A DNA stretch of 64,000 bases, from the NCBI GenBank assembly GCA_022360015.1, contig JAKSDQ010000170.1, forward strand, positions 58,994 through 122,993, given 5' to 3'. The stretch is from Cytophagales bacterium. GTDB lineage: Bacteria; Bacteroidota; Bacteroidia; Cytophagales; Cyclobacteriaceae. Numbering within the stretch: the first letter of the stretch is position 1; the number at the start of each line of letters is the position of its first letter. This document shows, one piece after another, positions 38,608 to 46,279 of the stretch. Under the pieces are notes generated by a model. The model was not told the origin of the DNA. It did no database searches and saw only the letters and a program-made list of their open reading frames with translations. The position numbers and the translations under genes were made by a program.

Positions 38608-39933
38608 TTGAACAAAATCACACTTGTTAATTCCGTTTTATTCCCGCTCTTCCTGGGCTTTATGATTTCAGGATGTACTTCCTTAAAACCTAAAAAACTC
38701 GCAAGAACCCTGGAAAAGCAATTCCATCAATCAAAAGTCTTTAACCAGTACTTTATGGGCTTTTCTTTGTATGACCCGGAATCGAAATCCACCATTTACG
38801 AGTCCAACAGCGCCAAATATTTTACCCCTGCTTCCAATACAAAACTATTCACTTATTATGCCTGTATAAAATACCTTGAAGACAGTATACAGGCGTTGAG
38901 GTACAAGGAAAAGGAAGACTCTTTGATTTTCTGGGGTACCGGTGACCCTACTTTTTTACACCCTGATTTACATCAAAATAAAAAGGTTTTTGATTTTCTG
39001 AAAAACTATCCCGGGGTGTTGGTCTTTTCTGATAAAAACTATTTTAACGAAAGACTTGGGCCGGGGTGGGCCTGGGATGATTATCCGTATTATTTCTCCG
39101 CTGAAACCGCCCCTTTTCCTATATACGGAAACGTTGTGAGATTTTCGAAAGTCCCAATGGCGCGCCTAAAGATAGCTCCGGGAATCTTCTTTGACTCCAC
39201 TTTCAACAAGCCTTTTAATCTTGCTCATCAATCGGGTGTCATGAGAGATGAGTATACCAATAAATTTTTCTACCTGCCCTGGAAAAAATCTGCTGATACC
39301 ACAGACATCCCCATAAAATACTCTATTTCAACACTTCTTAATCTGTTGCAGGATACCTTGGAAAGGCAGGTGGTCTATAAGCGCATACCGGTTGACACCA
39401 CCAACAGCATCATATATAGCATTCCTGCCGATAGCGTTTACAAAAGAATGTTGCAGGAAAGCGATAACTTCCTGGCAGAACAATTATTGTTATTGGTTGG
39501 GGACAGGATCAATGATTCCCTAAGCACTAAAAACACCATAGCATTTTTGCAGGATAGCCTGTTGGCAGATTTTCCTGATAAACCGATTTGGGTTGATGGT
39601 TCGGGCCTGTCCAGATATAATCTGTTTACCCCGAGAACCATGGTCAGGTTATTGGAAAACATTTATTATTCCGTTCCCGAAGAGCGATTGTTTCAATTAC
39701 TACCGGCCGGGGGAGTAAATGGCACTTTGTCTTCCTGGTATGCTGATAATGAAGCATACATTTTTGCCAAAACAGGGACTTTGAGTAACAATCATTGCCT
39801 GAGTGGCTACCTGGTCACTAAAAGTGGGAAAAGGCTTATTTTCAGCTTTATGCATAATAATTTTCCTTTTTCTTCGTCGGTGACAAAGAGCGCTATGGAG
39901 GGTATTTTGGCTTTTGTTCGGGATAATTATTGA
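38608..39933 (+). CDS. dacB: D-Ala-D-Ala carboxypeptidase/endopeptidase (PBP4/DacB family) lipoprotein
   Basis: Begins at a TTG with a signal peptide and lipobox FMISGC, so it is anchored in the envelope. Penicillin-binding motifs are present: SxxK in TPASNTKLFTYY (about residue 77), SxN in QESDNFLAEQ, and KTG in FAKTGTLSNN. The enzyme trims peptidoglycan stem peptides or cross-links. Length (441 aa) agrees with PBP4. It is the third gene of the DUF1611-phosphatase-dacB run. The 164 bp after it contain nothing I recognise. Confidence 0.9.
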   Translation: MNKITLVNSVLFPLFLGFMISGCTSLKPKKLARTLEKQFHQSKVFNQYFMGFSLYDPESKSTIYESNSAKYFTPASNTKLFTYYACIKYLEDSIQALRYKEKEDSLIFWGTGDPTFLHPDLHQNKKVFDFLKNYPGVLVFSDKNYFNERLGPGWAWDDYPYYFSAETAPFPIYGNVVRFSKVPMARLKIAPGIFFDSTFNKPFNLAHQSGVMRDEYTNKFFYLPWKKSADTTDIPIKYSISTLLNLLQDTLERQVVYKRIPVDTTNSIIYSIPADSVYKRMLQESDNFLAEQLLLLVGDRINDSLSTKNTIAFLQDSLLADFPDKPIWVDGSGLSRYNLFTPRTMVRLLENIYYSVPEERLFQLLPAGGVNGTLSSWYADNEAYIFAKTGTLSNNHCLSGYLVTKSGKRLIFSFMHNNFPFSSSVTKSAMEGILAFVRDNY

Positions 39934-40097
39934 AGATGGAATAGCGGGTAAAATAAAACTATCCTGAACATGTTACATAAACCCTCAAAAAAACGTTCCT
40001 TCGGGACAAAATATCGGTAGCAAAACGCTGATGAGACGGCAAATCAGATCAAAAGGGGAAGCAAAGAAAGCAGCGTTGTATGACATACTTATTCCAA

Positions 40098-41210
40098 TTA
40101 TTCCAGGAAAATAGTTTTTCCGGTTCTGGCGGAAAGTTTAGCAGCTTCGAGAATTTCCATAACCATCATGTTATTTTCAAGAGATGATAAATCGTACTTA
40201 CCCACCGGTGCGCCCCGGACAACTGCAGCAAGGTAGGAGAATGGATCATCAACCGGTTTGGGAAGTGGATCGGCAACCAGCTTTTGCTCTTGTTGATCAA
40301 TGCCAAGGCGTACACGCATGTTTTCACGGTTGGCATTCACGATGTATCCGGTAGTTCCGTAGATTTCAATATCCTTTCTATGTACAGGCCAATTCCAGGA
40401 AGCTTGTATGATGCCTTGTGATTTCGGGTAAGTAAGAATAATGGTGGCCTCATCTTCGACTTTCGGATATATTTCCGGTTTGAATTGCTGAATGACTGCT
40501 GTTACCGAAATCGGTTTCAGGCCCTTCATTAACCAGGTGATAAGATTAGCCCCGTAACAGCCAAAATCGGTAAGCGCTCCACCCCCATTCTGGACAGGGT
40601 CGGTAAGCCACTCCAAAAACTCCTGGTTTACCCCGATTTCCTTAGGGCCCGGGTGTCCGTCATTGACCATTATTTTTCTTATACTACCGATGGCCCTTTC
40701 CTCATGAATCATCTGGTAGGCACGATGATTGGAACCATACCAGGTTGTCTCATAATTTGTCAGCAAATGGATGTCGTGTTGCTTGGCGAGCTTTTCCATT
40801 AACACGGCATGTTCGAGGTTTACCGCCAGTGGTTTTTCCACCATAACATGAATGCCTTCAGGAGCACAAACCTGCACCACCTTCAAATGATCGTAGATGG
40901 TATTAAAGGCAGTAACAGCCTCGGGCTGGGCTTTCTCTATCATCTCTTCTATGGTATTATACACCAACTCCATAGGATAACCATGCCTTTTGGCATATCT
41001 TTCGGCGAGAGATCTGTTGGGCTCCACAATACCCACAATTTCAATATCTCCTCGATCTTCCCTCCCTAAAATCCAGTGAACATGTGAATGGACCAACCCT
41101 ACGACACCCACTCGCAGTGGTTTTTCGCTACTTGCCCGGGCATGTGCAGAGGTGGTATGGATCAAGTGCGAGGCCAATACGATAGAAAAAATAAAAAAGA
41201 ATTGACGCAT
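40098..41210 (-). CDS. Exported Gfo/Idh/MocA-family oxidoreductase
   Basis: A 370-residue NAD(P)-dependent oxidoreductase. The Rossmann part shows RVGVVGLVHSHVHWI, VGIVEPN and the conserved HVMVEKPLAVN; the C-terminal part carries GGGALTDFGCYGANLITWL. The N-terminus is a signal peptide (FFFIFSIVLASHLIHTTSAHA), so it is exported by Sec or kept at the membrane, as reported for some family members acting on glycans. The glycine-rich loop is GLVHSH instead of the usual GxGxxG. The substrate is unknown. Confidence 0.88.
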   Translation of the reverse strand: MRQFFFIFSIVLASHLIHTTSAHARASSEKPLRVGVVGLVHSHVHWILGREDRGDIEIVGIVEPNRSLAERYAKRHGYPMELVYNTIEEMIEKAQPEAVTAFNTIYDHLKVVQVCAPEGIHVMVEKPLAVNLEHAVLMEKLAKQHDIHLLTNYETTWYGSNHRAYQMIHEERAIGSIRKIMVNDGHPGPKEIGVNQEFLEWLTDPVQNGGGALTDFGCYGANLITWLMKGLKPISVTAVIQQFKPEIYPKVEDEATIILTYPKSQGIIQASWNWPVHRKDIEIYGTTGYIVNANRENMRVRLGIDQQEQKLVADPLPKPVDDPFSYLAAVVRGAPVGKYDLSSLENNMMVMEILEAAKLSARTGKTIFLE

Positions 41211-41235
41211 AGTTAATTTTATAATTGATAAAACA

Positions 41236-41655
41236 TCAGGTTCCGGAACCCATTTTTATTGACATCCATGCAGCTTCAACCGCCGTATCTCCTTCATACA
41301 AGATAATTCCGGACTGGCTTATCAGCTTTTCACCTATTTTATTGTTCCTGATTTTATAAGTGACAGGGGTATCATAGTTTACCCCCCTTAAAAATTTAGC
41401 GTTTTTAATACTCACCAAGGCAAATATTCCATCCGCCAAGCCCAGTTTTCTTACACCAGCTCCTCCACACTGGGCTATGGATTCGATGAGTATCATTCCG
41501 GGTACATAACCTTGTTCAGGAAAGCTCCCTCTTAAAAAGGTATTGGTGCCATCAAATGTTTTAACACCGACAATTTCCTTTTCATTGGCAGAAATTATCC
41601 GGTCTACAAACAAAAAGGAGCCTCTGTGAGGTAATAGTTTTTCTATCTCATTCAT
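41236..41655 (-). CDS. FabZ-like hotdog protein with altered catalytic site
   Basis: A 139-residue hotdog-fold protein related to 3-hydroxyacyl-ACP dehydratase FabZ: LLPHRGSFLFVDRI, VPGMILIESIAQCGG and the following strands align with the family. In FabZ the catalytic His lies in the segment GHFPGHP; here it reads RGSFPEQGYVPG, so the His is replaced by Ser, while the Glu in LIESIAQ is kept. The protein may be a non-dehydratase homologue. It lies 25 bp upstream of the Gfo/Idh/MocA gene on the same strand. Confidence 0.82.
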   Translation of the reverse strand: MNEIEKLLPHRGSFLFVDRIISANEKEIVGVKTFDGTNTFLRGSFPEQGYVPGMILIESIAQCGGAGVRKLGLADGIFALVSIKNAKFLRGVNYDTPVTYKIRNNKIGEKLISQSGIILYEGDTAVEAAWMSIKMGSGT

Positions 41656-41724
41656 TGGCCGAAGATTAAAGCAAGCTATTGTAATTTAGTTAAAATCAGA
41701 GGTATTAAGAAAGCACGGCAGGAT

Positions 41725-41880
41725 TTAATTTTTTCTCAGGGCATTCGGATTACGGCCAAATTTTTGCCTGTACCCGGCAATAGCAGCAACCTCAGTTACT
41801 GATTTTTCGGTTTCCAGCATGAGCCGATAGGTATGTTTTAATCTCATTTGTAAGAAGCCGTTGTAAAAACATCTTAATGG
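41725..41880 (-). pseudogene. Remnant of an AraC-family regulator
   Basis: The frame LQMRLKHTYRLMLETEKSVTEVAAIAGY followed directly by RQKFGRNPNALRKN and a stop is the C-terminal AraC helix-turn-helix, but about a dozen residues that normally stand between the GY/GF and the KFG segment are missing, and the rest of the regulator is absent. It is a decayed fragment, not a functional gene. Confidence 0.7.
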
Positions 41881-41920
41881 AGGACTATTTCTCTTAGTGT
41901 TTTTGTCTTCGATGGGGCTT

Positions 41921-41947
41921 TTTTTTAACCATAAAGTTCCCAAGATT
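41921..41947. repeat. Dispersed intergenic repeat, copy 2
   Basis: A T-run followed by AACCATAAAGTTCCCAAG matches the copy at 29112-29138 with a few substitutions and one deletion. It sits just upstream of the AraC remnant and next to the hairpin cluster. Confidence 0.5.
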
Positions 41948-42003
41948 GGTGGGGTCGAGCCTCAAATGCAGATAAATTTATAGCGCATAGTGCGAGCGGA
42001 CGT

Positions 42004-42112
42004 GGCTGTTGAACAGCCCATTATTAGGTACCGCATTTATTTTCGTTTTAGTCATAGTATGACTTCGAGTCATACTATGACCGGTGATCTCCGGTGTTTC
42101 ATCCGGCTCACC
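42004..42112. other. Cluster of three hairpins downstream of the NUDIX gene
   Basis: Three inverted repeats follow each other: GGCTGTT/AACAGCC (42004-42018), a perfect 14-bp pair GTCATAGTATGACT with a 3-base TCG loop (42051-42081), and GGTGA-TCT-CCGG pairing with CCGG-C-TCACC (42083-42112). No T-run follows, so it is not a standard terminator. It could be a palindromic repetitive element or a structured 3' end of the NUDIX transcript. Confidence 0.6.
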
Positions 42113-42128
42113 TTTACAAGTACGCAGG

Positions 42129-42752
42129 TTAATCGAAATATACTGGTTTTTCCGGATCATCCAGGTACTCAAACATCAAATCAACCTGAGAAGGTATGTT
42201 CCTGTCCATGGACAACCCTGGAAGATCATTCCGGGCAAAAAAACCCACATCAAGCGTTTCTGTACCGGTTTTTATATGGCCTCCCGTAAAATCACATAAA
42301 ATAAAAAATTTGTAGACATAAAACGGCTGGGGTGGATGATCGTGGCATTTTTTGTCAACAATAGCCAAAATCCGATTTGGGGTAACCTCGATGCCGGCTT
42401 CTTCCCTTACTTCTTTTGCCGCTACTTCTGATGGCGTATACCCTACGTCGGCCCATCCTCCCGGCAGCGCCCATCGCCCATCGGCAGACTCTTTTACCAG
42501 CAAAATCTTGTTTTCATGAAATACCACCGCCCTGATATCCACCATAGGTGTTTGGTATCCGGTTTGATTGGCAAATAAATCCCTGATAACCTCTACTTTT
42601 TCATCTGTAATTAAATGCATAAGATCCACACTGATGGTTCTTAGTTCCTCGAATCGCTCCATGTCATATGGATTCTCCGTGTAAGTAATGCCGGCCTGGG
42701 CTATGGCCTGAATGCGCTTGGTTAAGTTTAAAAACCGGTGTTTTTCCATCAT
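42129..42752 (-). CDS. NUDIX hydrolase with N-terminal accessory domain
   Basis: A 207-residue protein: an N-terminal helical region (residues 1-65, NUDIX_N-like) precedes a NUDIX domain whose box reads GGWADVGYTPSEVAAKEVREEAGI. Such proteins hydrolyse nucleoside diphosphates linked to X, often ADP-sugars; the substrate is not determined. Its ATG overlaps the stop of the SemiSWEET frame as ATGA (42749-42752), so it was translated by coupling to that gene, which now carries an internal stop. Confidence 0.9.
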   Translation of the reverse strand: MMEKHRFLNLTKRIQAIAQAGITYTENPYDMERFEELRTISVDLMHLITDEKVEVIRDLFANQTGYQTPMVDIRAVVFHENKILLVKESADGRWALPGGWADVGYTPSEVAAKEVREEAGIEVTPNRILAIVDKKCHDHPPQPFYVYKFFILCDFTGGHIKTGTETLDVGFFARNDLPGLSMDRNIPSQVDLMFEYLDDPEKPVYFD

Positions 42753-43006
42753 CGATCTTTATATCGTAATTTAAAATAGATTAATGTAACTGCCAGAATA
42801 AGTGTTACCACATTGGCAGCTATTATGGGGTATTCATTGATCATTATACCATAGATCAATCACAAGACAACACAACCGGTAAAAAACAGGAACATACCCA
42901 ACGACAGGCTCGCTGCTGACTTGCTTTTGTAGGTTTTCACTACCTGGGATACAAAAGCAACGGTCGTGCAGAAAGCAGCAATATAACCTAATAATTCCGC
43001 ATACAT
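42749..43006 (-). pseudogene. SemiSWEET sugar transporter gene with an in-frame TGA
   Basis: From the ATG at 43006 the frame encodes MYAELLGYIAAFCTTVAFVSQVVKTYKSKS...SLGMFLFF, then TGA at codon 49 (42860-42862), then LIYGIMINEYPIIAANVVTLILAVTLIYFKL to the final stop. This is a complete three-helix SemiSWEET (85 codons) whose conserved Trp in the LWLIYG segment is replaced by a stop, a single G-to-A change. The PQ motif residue Pro is also Ser. It follows the MFS gene by 12 bp in a sugar-type operon. A sequencing error would restore a normal gene. Confidence 0.85.
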
Positions 43007-43018
43007 GATATCATTCGT

Positions 43019-44167
43019 TTACTTGGTTTTGGTAAAAGCAGAAAGCAGTACTGCAATAAAAGTCATTAAGACAATAAAACCGAGCCCATAATTCAAATTT
43101 GCCTCTTCCGCGATAAATCCGATGACTGGCGGGCCAATTAAAAAACCCACATAACCCAGCGTAGCAACCATGGCAATGCCGGTCCCGGGAGCAATCCCTT
43201 TCACCGTGGCTGCGGCACTAAATAGAACGGGAATCATCAGGGAAAAACCGAAACCTGCAACGGTGAATCCTAAAATTGCCGGTAACGGGCTGGAGATCAC
43301 CACTGCCAAAGCCAATCCAAGGGTAGCGATAACACCACAAACCTTTAGAATTTTGTTTTTTCCATATTTAGGGATCACATTGTCTCCATAAAACCTTCCC
43401 AGGGTCATGGCCAAAGAAAACCCGGCATAACCAAGGCTGGCCTCCATCTTGTTACCCAGGGCAGCGTTTTTGATGAAAACAGCGCTCCAATCGGCAATCG
43501 CCCCTTCTGCAATCAGGATACAAAAAGTAATAAGGGCCAGTCCCAATATGGGGCCTTTGGGCAGAACAAAAGCCTTGCCCGCCTCATGATCGTCTTTAAT
43601 TTTTGAAAGTGTAGCAACAAGTAAGACGGATAAAGCCAACATCAGCCCAGCCGCCATGATCATATGCGTCGGGTGATGGACTTCCTTTTGTGCGATAAAT
43701 CCGGCAATACCAGCGCCAATCATACTCCCCATACTCCACATTCCGTGGCTGGTTGACATGATTGAAACTTTATACTTTTTTTCGACGGCAGCGGCGGCGG
43801 CATTCATGGCAATATCAGTGGCGCCATTGGTGAGGCCAACCAACACCAGGAAGAATGTTAACCAGAACAAAGAATCAGCCATCACCGGCGGTACCATGCA
43901 AAGGCAATACAAGATGACAAAAAGATAAGACAATTGCCCGGCACCCCGCTTACTCAGCAGCCAGCCCATAAACGGCATGCTGATCATCGCACCAATAGAA
44001 AGACCCAGAAGAGCAATCCCCAATTGGGCTTCAGATAATTGCAATCTATCCTTGACATCAGGTATCCGGGCGGCCCAATTGCCAAACATAAAACTGTTGA
44101 TCGCAAAGACAAGACCTACCGCTCGGCTTGGGGCATGGGAAAAATATGAGCTTAAGTTACCAATCAA
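43019..44167 (-). CDS. MFS transporter, probable sugar permease
   Basis: A 382-residue inner-membrane protein with about 12 hydrophobic helices, the early motif FGNWAARIPDVKDRLQLSEAQLG and the loop GWLLSKRGAGQLS, which resemble the FucP/YbjJ-type branch of MFS. It follows the HAD gene by 12 bp and precedes the SemiSWEET frame by 12 bp, all divergent from a DeoR regulator, so transport of a sugar is likely. Confidence 0.9.
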   Translation of the reverse strand: MIGNLSSYFSHAPSRAVGLVFAINSFMFGNWAARIPDVKDRLQLSEAQLGIALLGLSIGAMISMPFMGWLLSKRGAGQLSYLFVILYCLCMVPPVMADSLFWLTFFLVLVGLTNGATDIAMNAAAAAVEKKYKVSIMSTSHGMWSMGSMIGAGIAGFIAQKEVHHPTHMIMAAGLMLALSVLLVATLSKIKDDHEAGKAFVLPKGPILGLALITFCILIAEGAIADWSAVFIKNAALGNKMEASLGYAGFSLAMTLGRFYGDNVIPKYGKNKILKVCGVIATLGLALAVVISSPLPAILGFTVAGFGFSLMIPVLFSAAATVKGIAPGTGIAMVATLGYVGFLIGPPVIGFIAEEANLNYGLGFIVLMTFIAVLLSAFTKTK

Positions 44168-44179
44168 GGAGCAATGCGT

Positions 44180-44869
44180 TTAAAAGGCCAGAACATTTGA
44201 TTTATGGATACTGATATGCCGGCTGGCATTACTATTGACAAAATCAATCACCGTAAAATCAGGCACTACATAACGTGCCCCAACTGATTTCAGCACTGGC
44301 TGCATGGATTGTTTATTGATGCCAATAGGATACATTCCCGCTTTGGCGGCTCCGGTGATACCGCTGATGGAGTCTTCAAACACAACACAGTCCGCCGGTT
44401 TTACGCCCAGCTTTTCTGCCGCCAGCAGAAAAGGTTCCGGATGGGGTTTCCCTTGTTTTACCATGTCAGCGGTTACCACCTGATGGAAAAAGCTTGTTAA
44501 AACAAGTTCTTCAAACACTTTGGAGACTTTCTTTAAATAACCACTGGTAACCAGTCCTACCGGTATGTTATTGTCTGATAATTTTACCAAAACATCATGA
44601 ATACCATTAATCAAATGATAGGACAAGTTCGCCTCAGTTTCATGGATTTCATGCATCAGGGACTCCAATTCGGAATCGATAAGCATCGGAAAGACTTTTT
44701 CGATGGTCAACCAAACCGGACATCCGTGGATGTACTCGTCCATTATTTTTTCCGAAATTGTAAAACCTTTGTGGTTAGCCCAGCGTTGCCAAAATGCTTC
44801 TATTCCCGGCTTGGTGTCGATTACCACCCCGTCCATGTCAAATATTACTGCCTGATATTTATTATTCAT
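44180..44869 (-). CDS. HAD-family sugar phosphatase / phosphoglucomutase-like
   Basis: A 229-residue HAD hydrolase: motif I FDMDGVVIDT with nucleophile Asp and acid/base Asp, motif II in VGLVTSG, Lys in KQGKPHPEPF and motif III VVFEDSISGITGAAKAG. This is the beta-phosphoglucomutase/sugar-phosphatase subclass. It is the first gene of the operon divergent from the DeoR regulator. Confidence 0.92.
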   Translation of the reverse strand: MNNKYQAVIFDMDGVVIDTKPGIEAFWQRWANHKGFTISEKIMDEYIHGCPVWLTIEKVFPMLIDSELESLMHEIHETEANLSYHLINGIHDVLVKLSDNNIPVGLVTSGYLKKVSKVFEELVLTSFFHQVVTADMVKQGKPHPEPFLLAAEKLGVKPADCVVFEDSISGITGAAKAGMYPIGINKQSMQPVLKSVGARYVVPDFTVIDFVNSNASRHISIHKSNVLAF

Positions 44870-44884
44870 CGTTAATTTCTTTTT

Positions 44885-44909
44885 AAATACCGCAAATATT
44901 GCGGTATTT
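44885..44909. promoter_or_regulatory. Palindromic operator AAATACCGCAA-ATA-TTGCGGTATTT
   Basis: A perfect 11-bp inverted repeat with a 3-bp spacer lies 15 bp upstream of the HAD start, between the divergent HAD and DeoR genes. CGCAAATAT recurs at 44962-44970, and CGCAAATGT at 44972-44980 overlaps the DeoR start codon. DeoR-family proteins bind repeated operators of this kind, so control of both directions by the adjacent DeoR protein is inferred. Confidence 0.65.
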
Positions 44910-44976
44910 TGGATATTTTTTTAAAATTACCTAAATTTATGCATAATAAAAATTAAATACACGCAAATATACGCAA

Positions 44977-45726
44977 ATGTTAAAGCACGAAAGGAAGAAA
45001 TTTATTTTAAACAAATTATCCAGTGATCAAAAGGTACTGATTCAGGATCTTTGCGAGGATCTGCAGGTGTCAGATGATACCATTCGAAGGGATTTGAAAG
45101 AGCTTTCGGAGATTGGTTTGCTGGAAAAAGTGCATGGGGGTGCCCTTCCAAAATCCCCGATTCCATTTGAATATACGCAACGTGAAGATTACGCCGTCAA
45201 AGACAAAAAAATCATTGCCACCAAAGCCGCAAAACTAATAAAACATGGCCAGACAATTTTGCTGGATGGCGGCACCACCAACCTGGAATTGGTACGGGCC
45301 CTGCCCGAAGACCTGGAGATTACGATTTTTACCAACAGTTTTCCACTCGCCAATGAGTTAATGCACCACCCTGGCATCGAGGCCTATTTTCTGGGGGGCA
45401 AAATTGACCGGAAATCCAGGGTGGCGCTGGGTGTCGAGGTGATTGAAGCGCTGAAAGGGATCAGGGCTGATTTATGTATGCTCGGTATATGCAGTATCGA
45501 TCACAAAGCAGGCGTAACCATGAGAAGCAGAGAGGAAGGTGCCGTGAAAAAAGCTTTCATGAAAAGTGCCAACAAAACTATCGCGCTGTCTACTTCGGAT
45601 AAGATAGGAACTGCCGAAACTTACGTGTTGTGTGATATCGGGGAAGTGGATGTTCTCATCACCGATAATGGCCTCCGTAACCGGGTAAAAGCTAAATTTA
45701 TTAATAGAGGTGTAAAGGTATTGTAG
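44977..45726 (+). CDS. DeoR/GlpR-family transcriptional regulator
   Basis: A 249-residue repressor: N-terminal winged helix with VLIQDLCEDLQVSDDTIRRDLKELSEIGLLEKVHGGA, the DeoR recognition signature, then the sugar-phosphate-sensing C-domain (ILLDGGTTNLELVRALP, AYFLGGKIDRKSRVALG, CMLGICSIDHKAGVTM). It likely senses a phosphorylated sugar and controls the divergent HAD-MFS-SemiSWEET-NUDIX genes through the palindrome between them. Confidence 0.93.
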   Translation: MLKHERKKFILNKLSSDQKVLIQDLCEDLQVSDDTIRRDLKELSEIGLLEKVHGGALPKSPIPFEYTQREDYAVKDKKIIATKAAKLIKHGQTILLDGGTTNLELVRALPEDLEITIFTNSFPLANELMHHPGIEAYFLGGKIDRKSRVALGVEVIEALKGIRADLCMLGICSIDHKAGVTMRSREEGAVKKAFMKSANKTIALSTSDKIGTAETYVLCDIGEVDVLITDNGLRNRVKAKFINRGVKVL

Positions 45727-45734
45727 TATTCTTT

Positions 45735-46010
45735 TCTATGCTTACTTTTTGAAATTTGAAAATGGAGCACGCCTGAAATTAATGCCAATGCCTGGTATTC
45801 AGGAAAATACCAATAACATCCTGAAACCGTACCAGGGTTTAATTCACTGGTCCTTCGTTACGAGCCTCGCCTGAAAATGTCGATGAACGCACCAGCCGGC
45901 TGAAATCTGATGGCTATAGGGTAATCGGTGAGCCCCGCCGGACAGGGGACGGATATTACGAAAGTATTATACTGGATCCGGAGGGCAGTCGGATCGAAAC
46001 AGTTGCCTGA
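45735..46010 (+). pseudogene. Frameshifted, 5'-truncated VOC/glyoxalase-family remnant
   Basis: One frame reads YFLKFENGARLKLMPMPGI...LIHWSF until about 45865; after a one-base shift near 45863-45870 the next frame reads [19 protein letters not shown] and [19 protein letters not shown] before a stop at 46008-46010. Together these are the last two thirds of a vicinal-oxygen-chelate protein. The first 40 or so residues are missing; the homology starts right after the DeoR stop. Confidence 0.75.
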
Positions 46011-46279
46011 CTTTATCTCCATCGATACGCGTATTATCCCTCTTGACATGTCCTGTTGCCATTGATATTATTTAATTGGTGATGGTTTCATTATTTTACT
46101 ACCTTTCCCTATACATGATTTTTTAAGTTTTATTTATTATGGGTAAACAGATCTTCCTATGGAAAAAAGCCTCAAGGCATTGGTAAAACCAGATATTAGA
46201 TGGCAGGCTTATAGGGTAGTAAAATTGTGCACTAATAAAGAAGATTTTGAAGCTCATTTTTTAAAGAACCCAAGGTACA

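Noticed and set aside
41990..42299. Plus-strand frames of 99 and 71 codons over the hairpin cluster
   Set aside because: They are created by the palindromes and the antisense of the NUDIX gene; no coding character.
42860..42862. TGA in SemiSWEET read as tryptophan (alternative code)
   Set aside because: TGA serves as the normal stop for several genes in the window (for example at 681-683 and 6824-6826) and Trp is encoded by TGG elsewhere, so recoding is unlikely.
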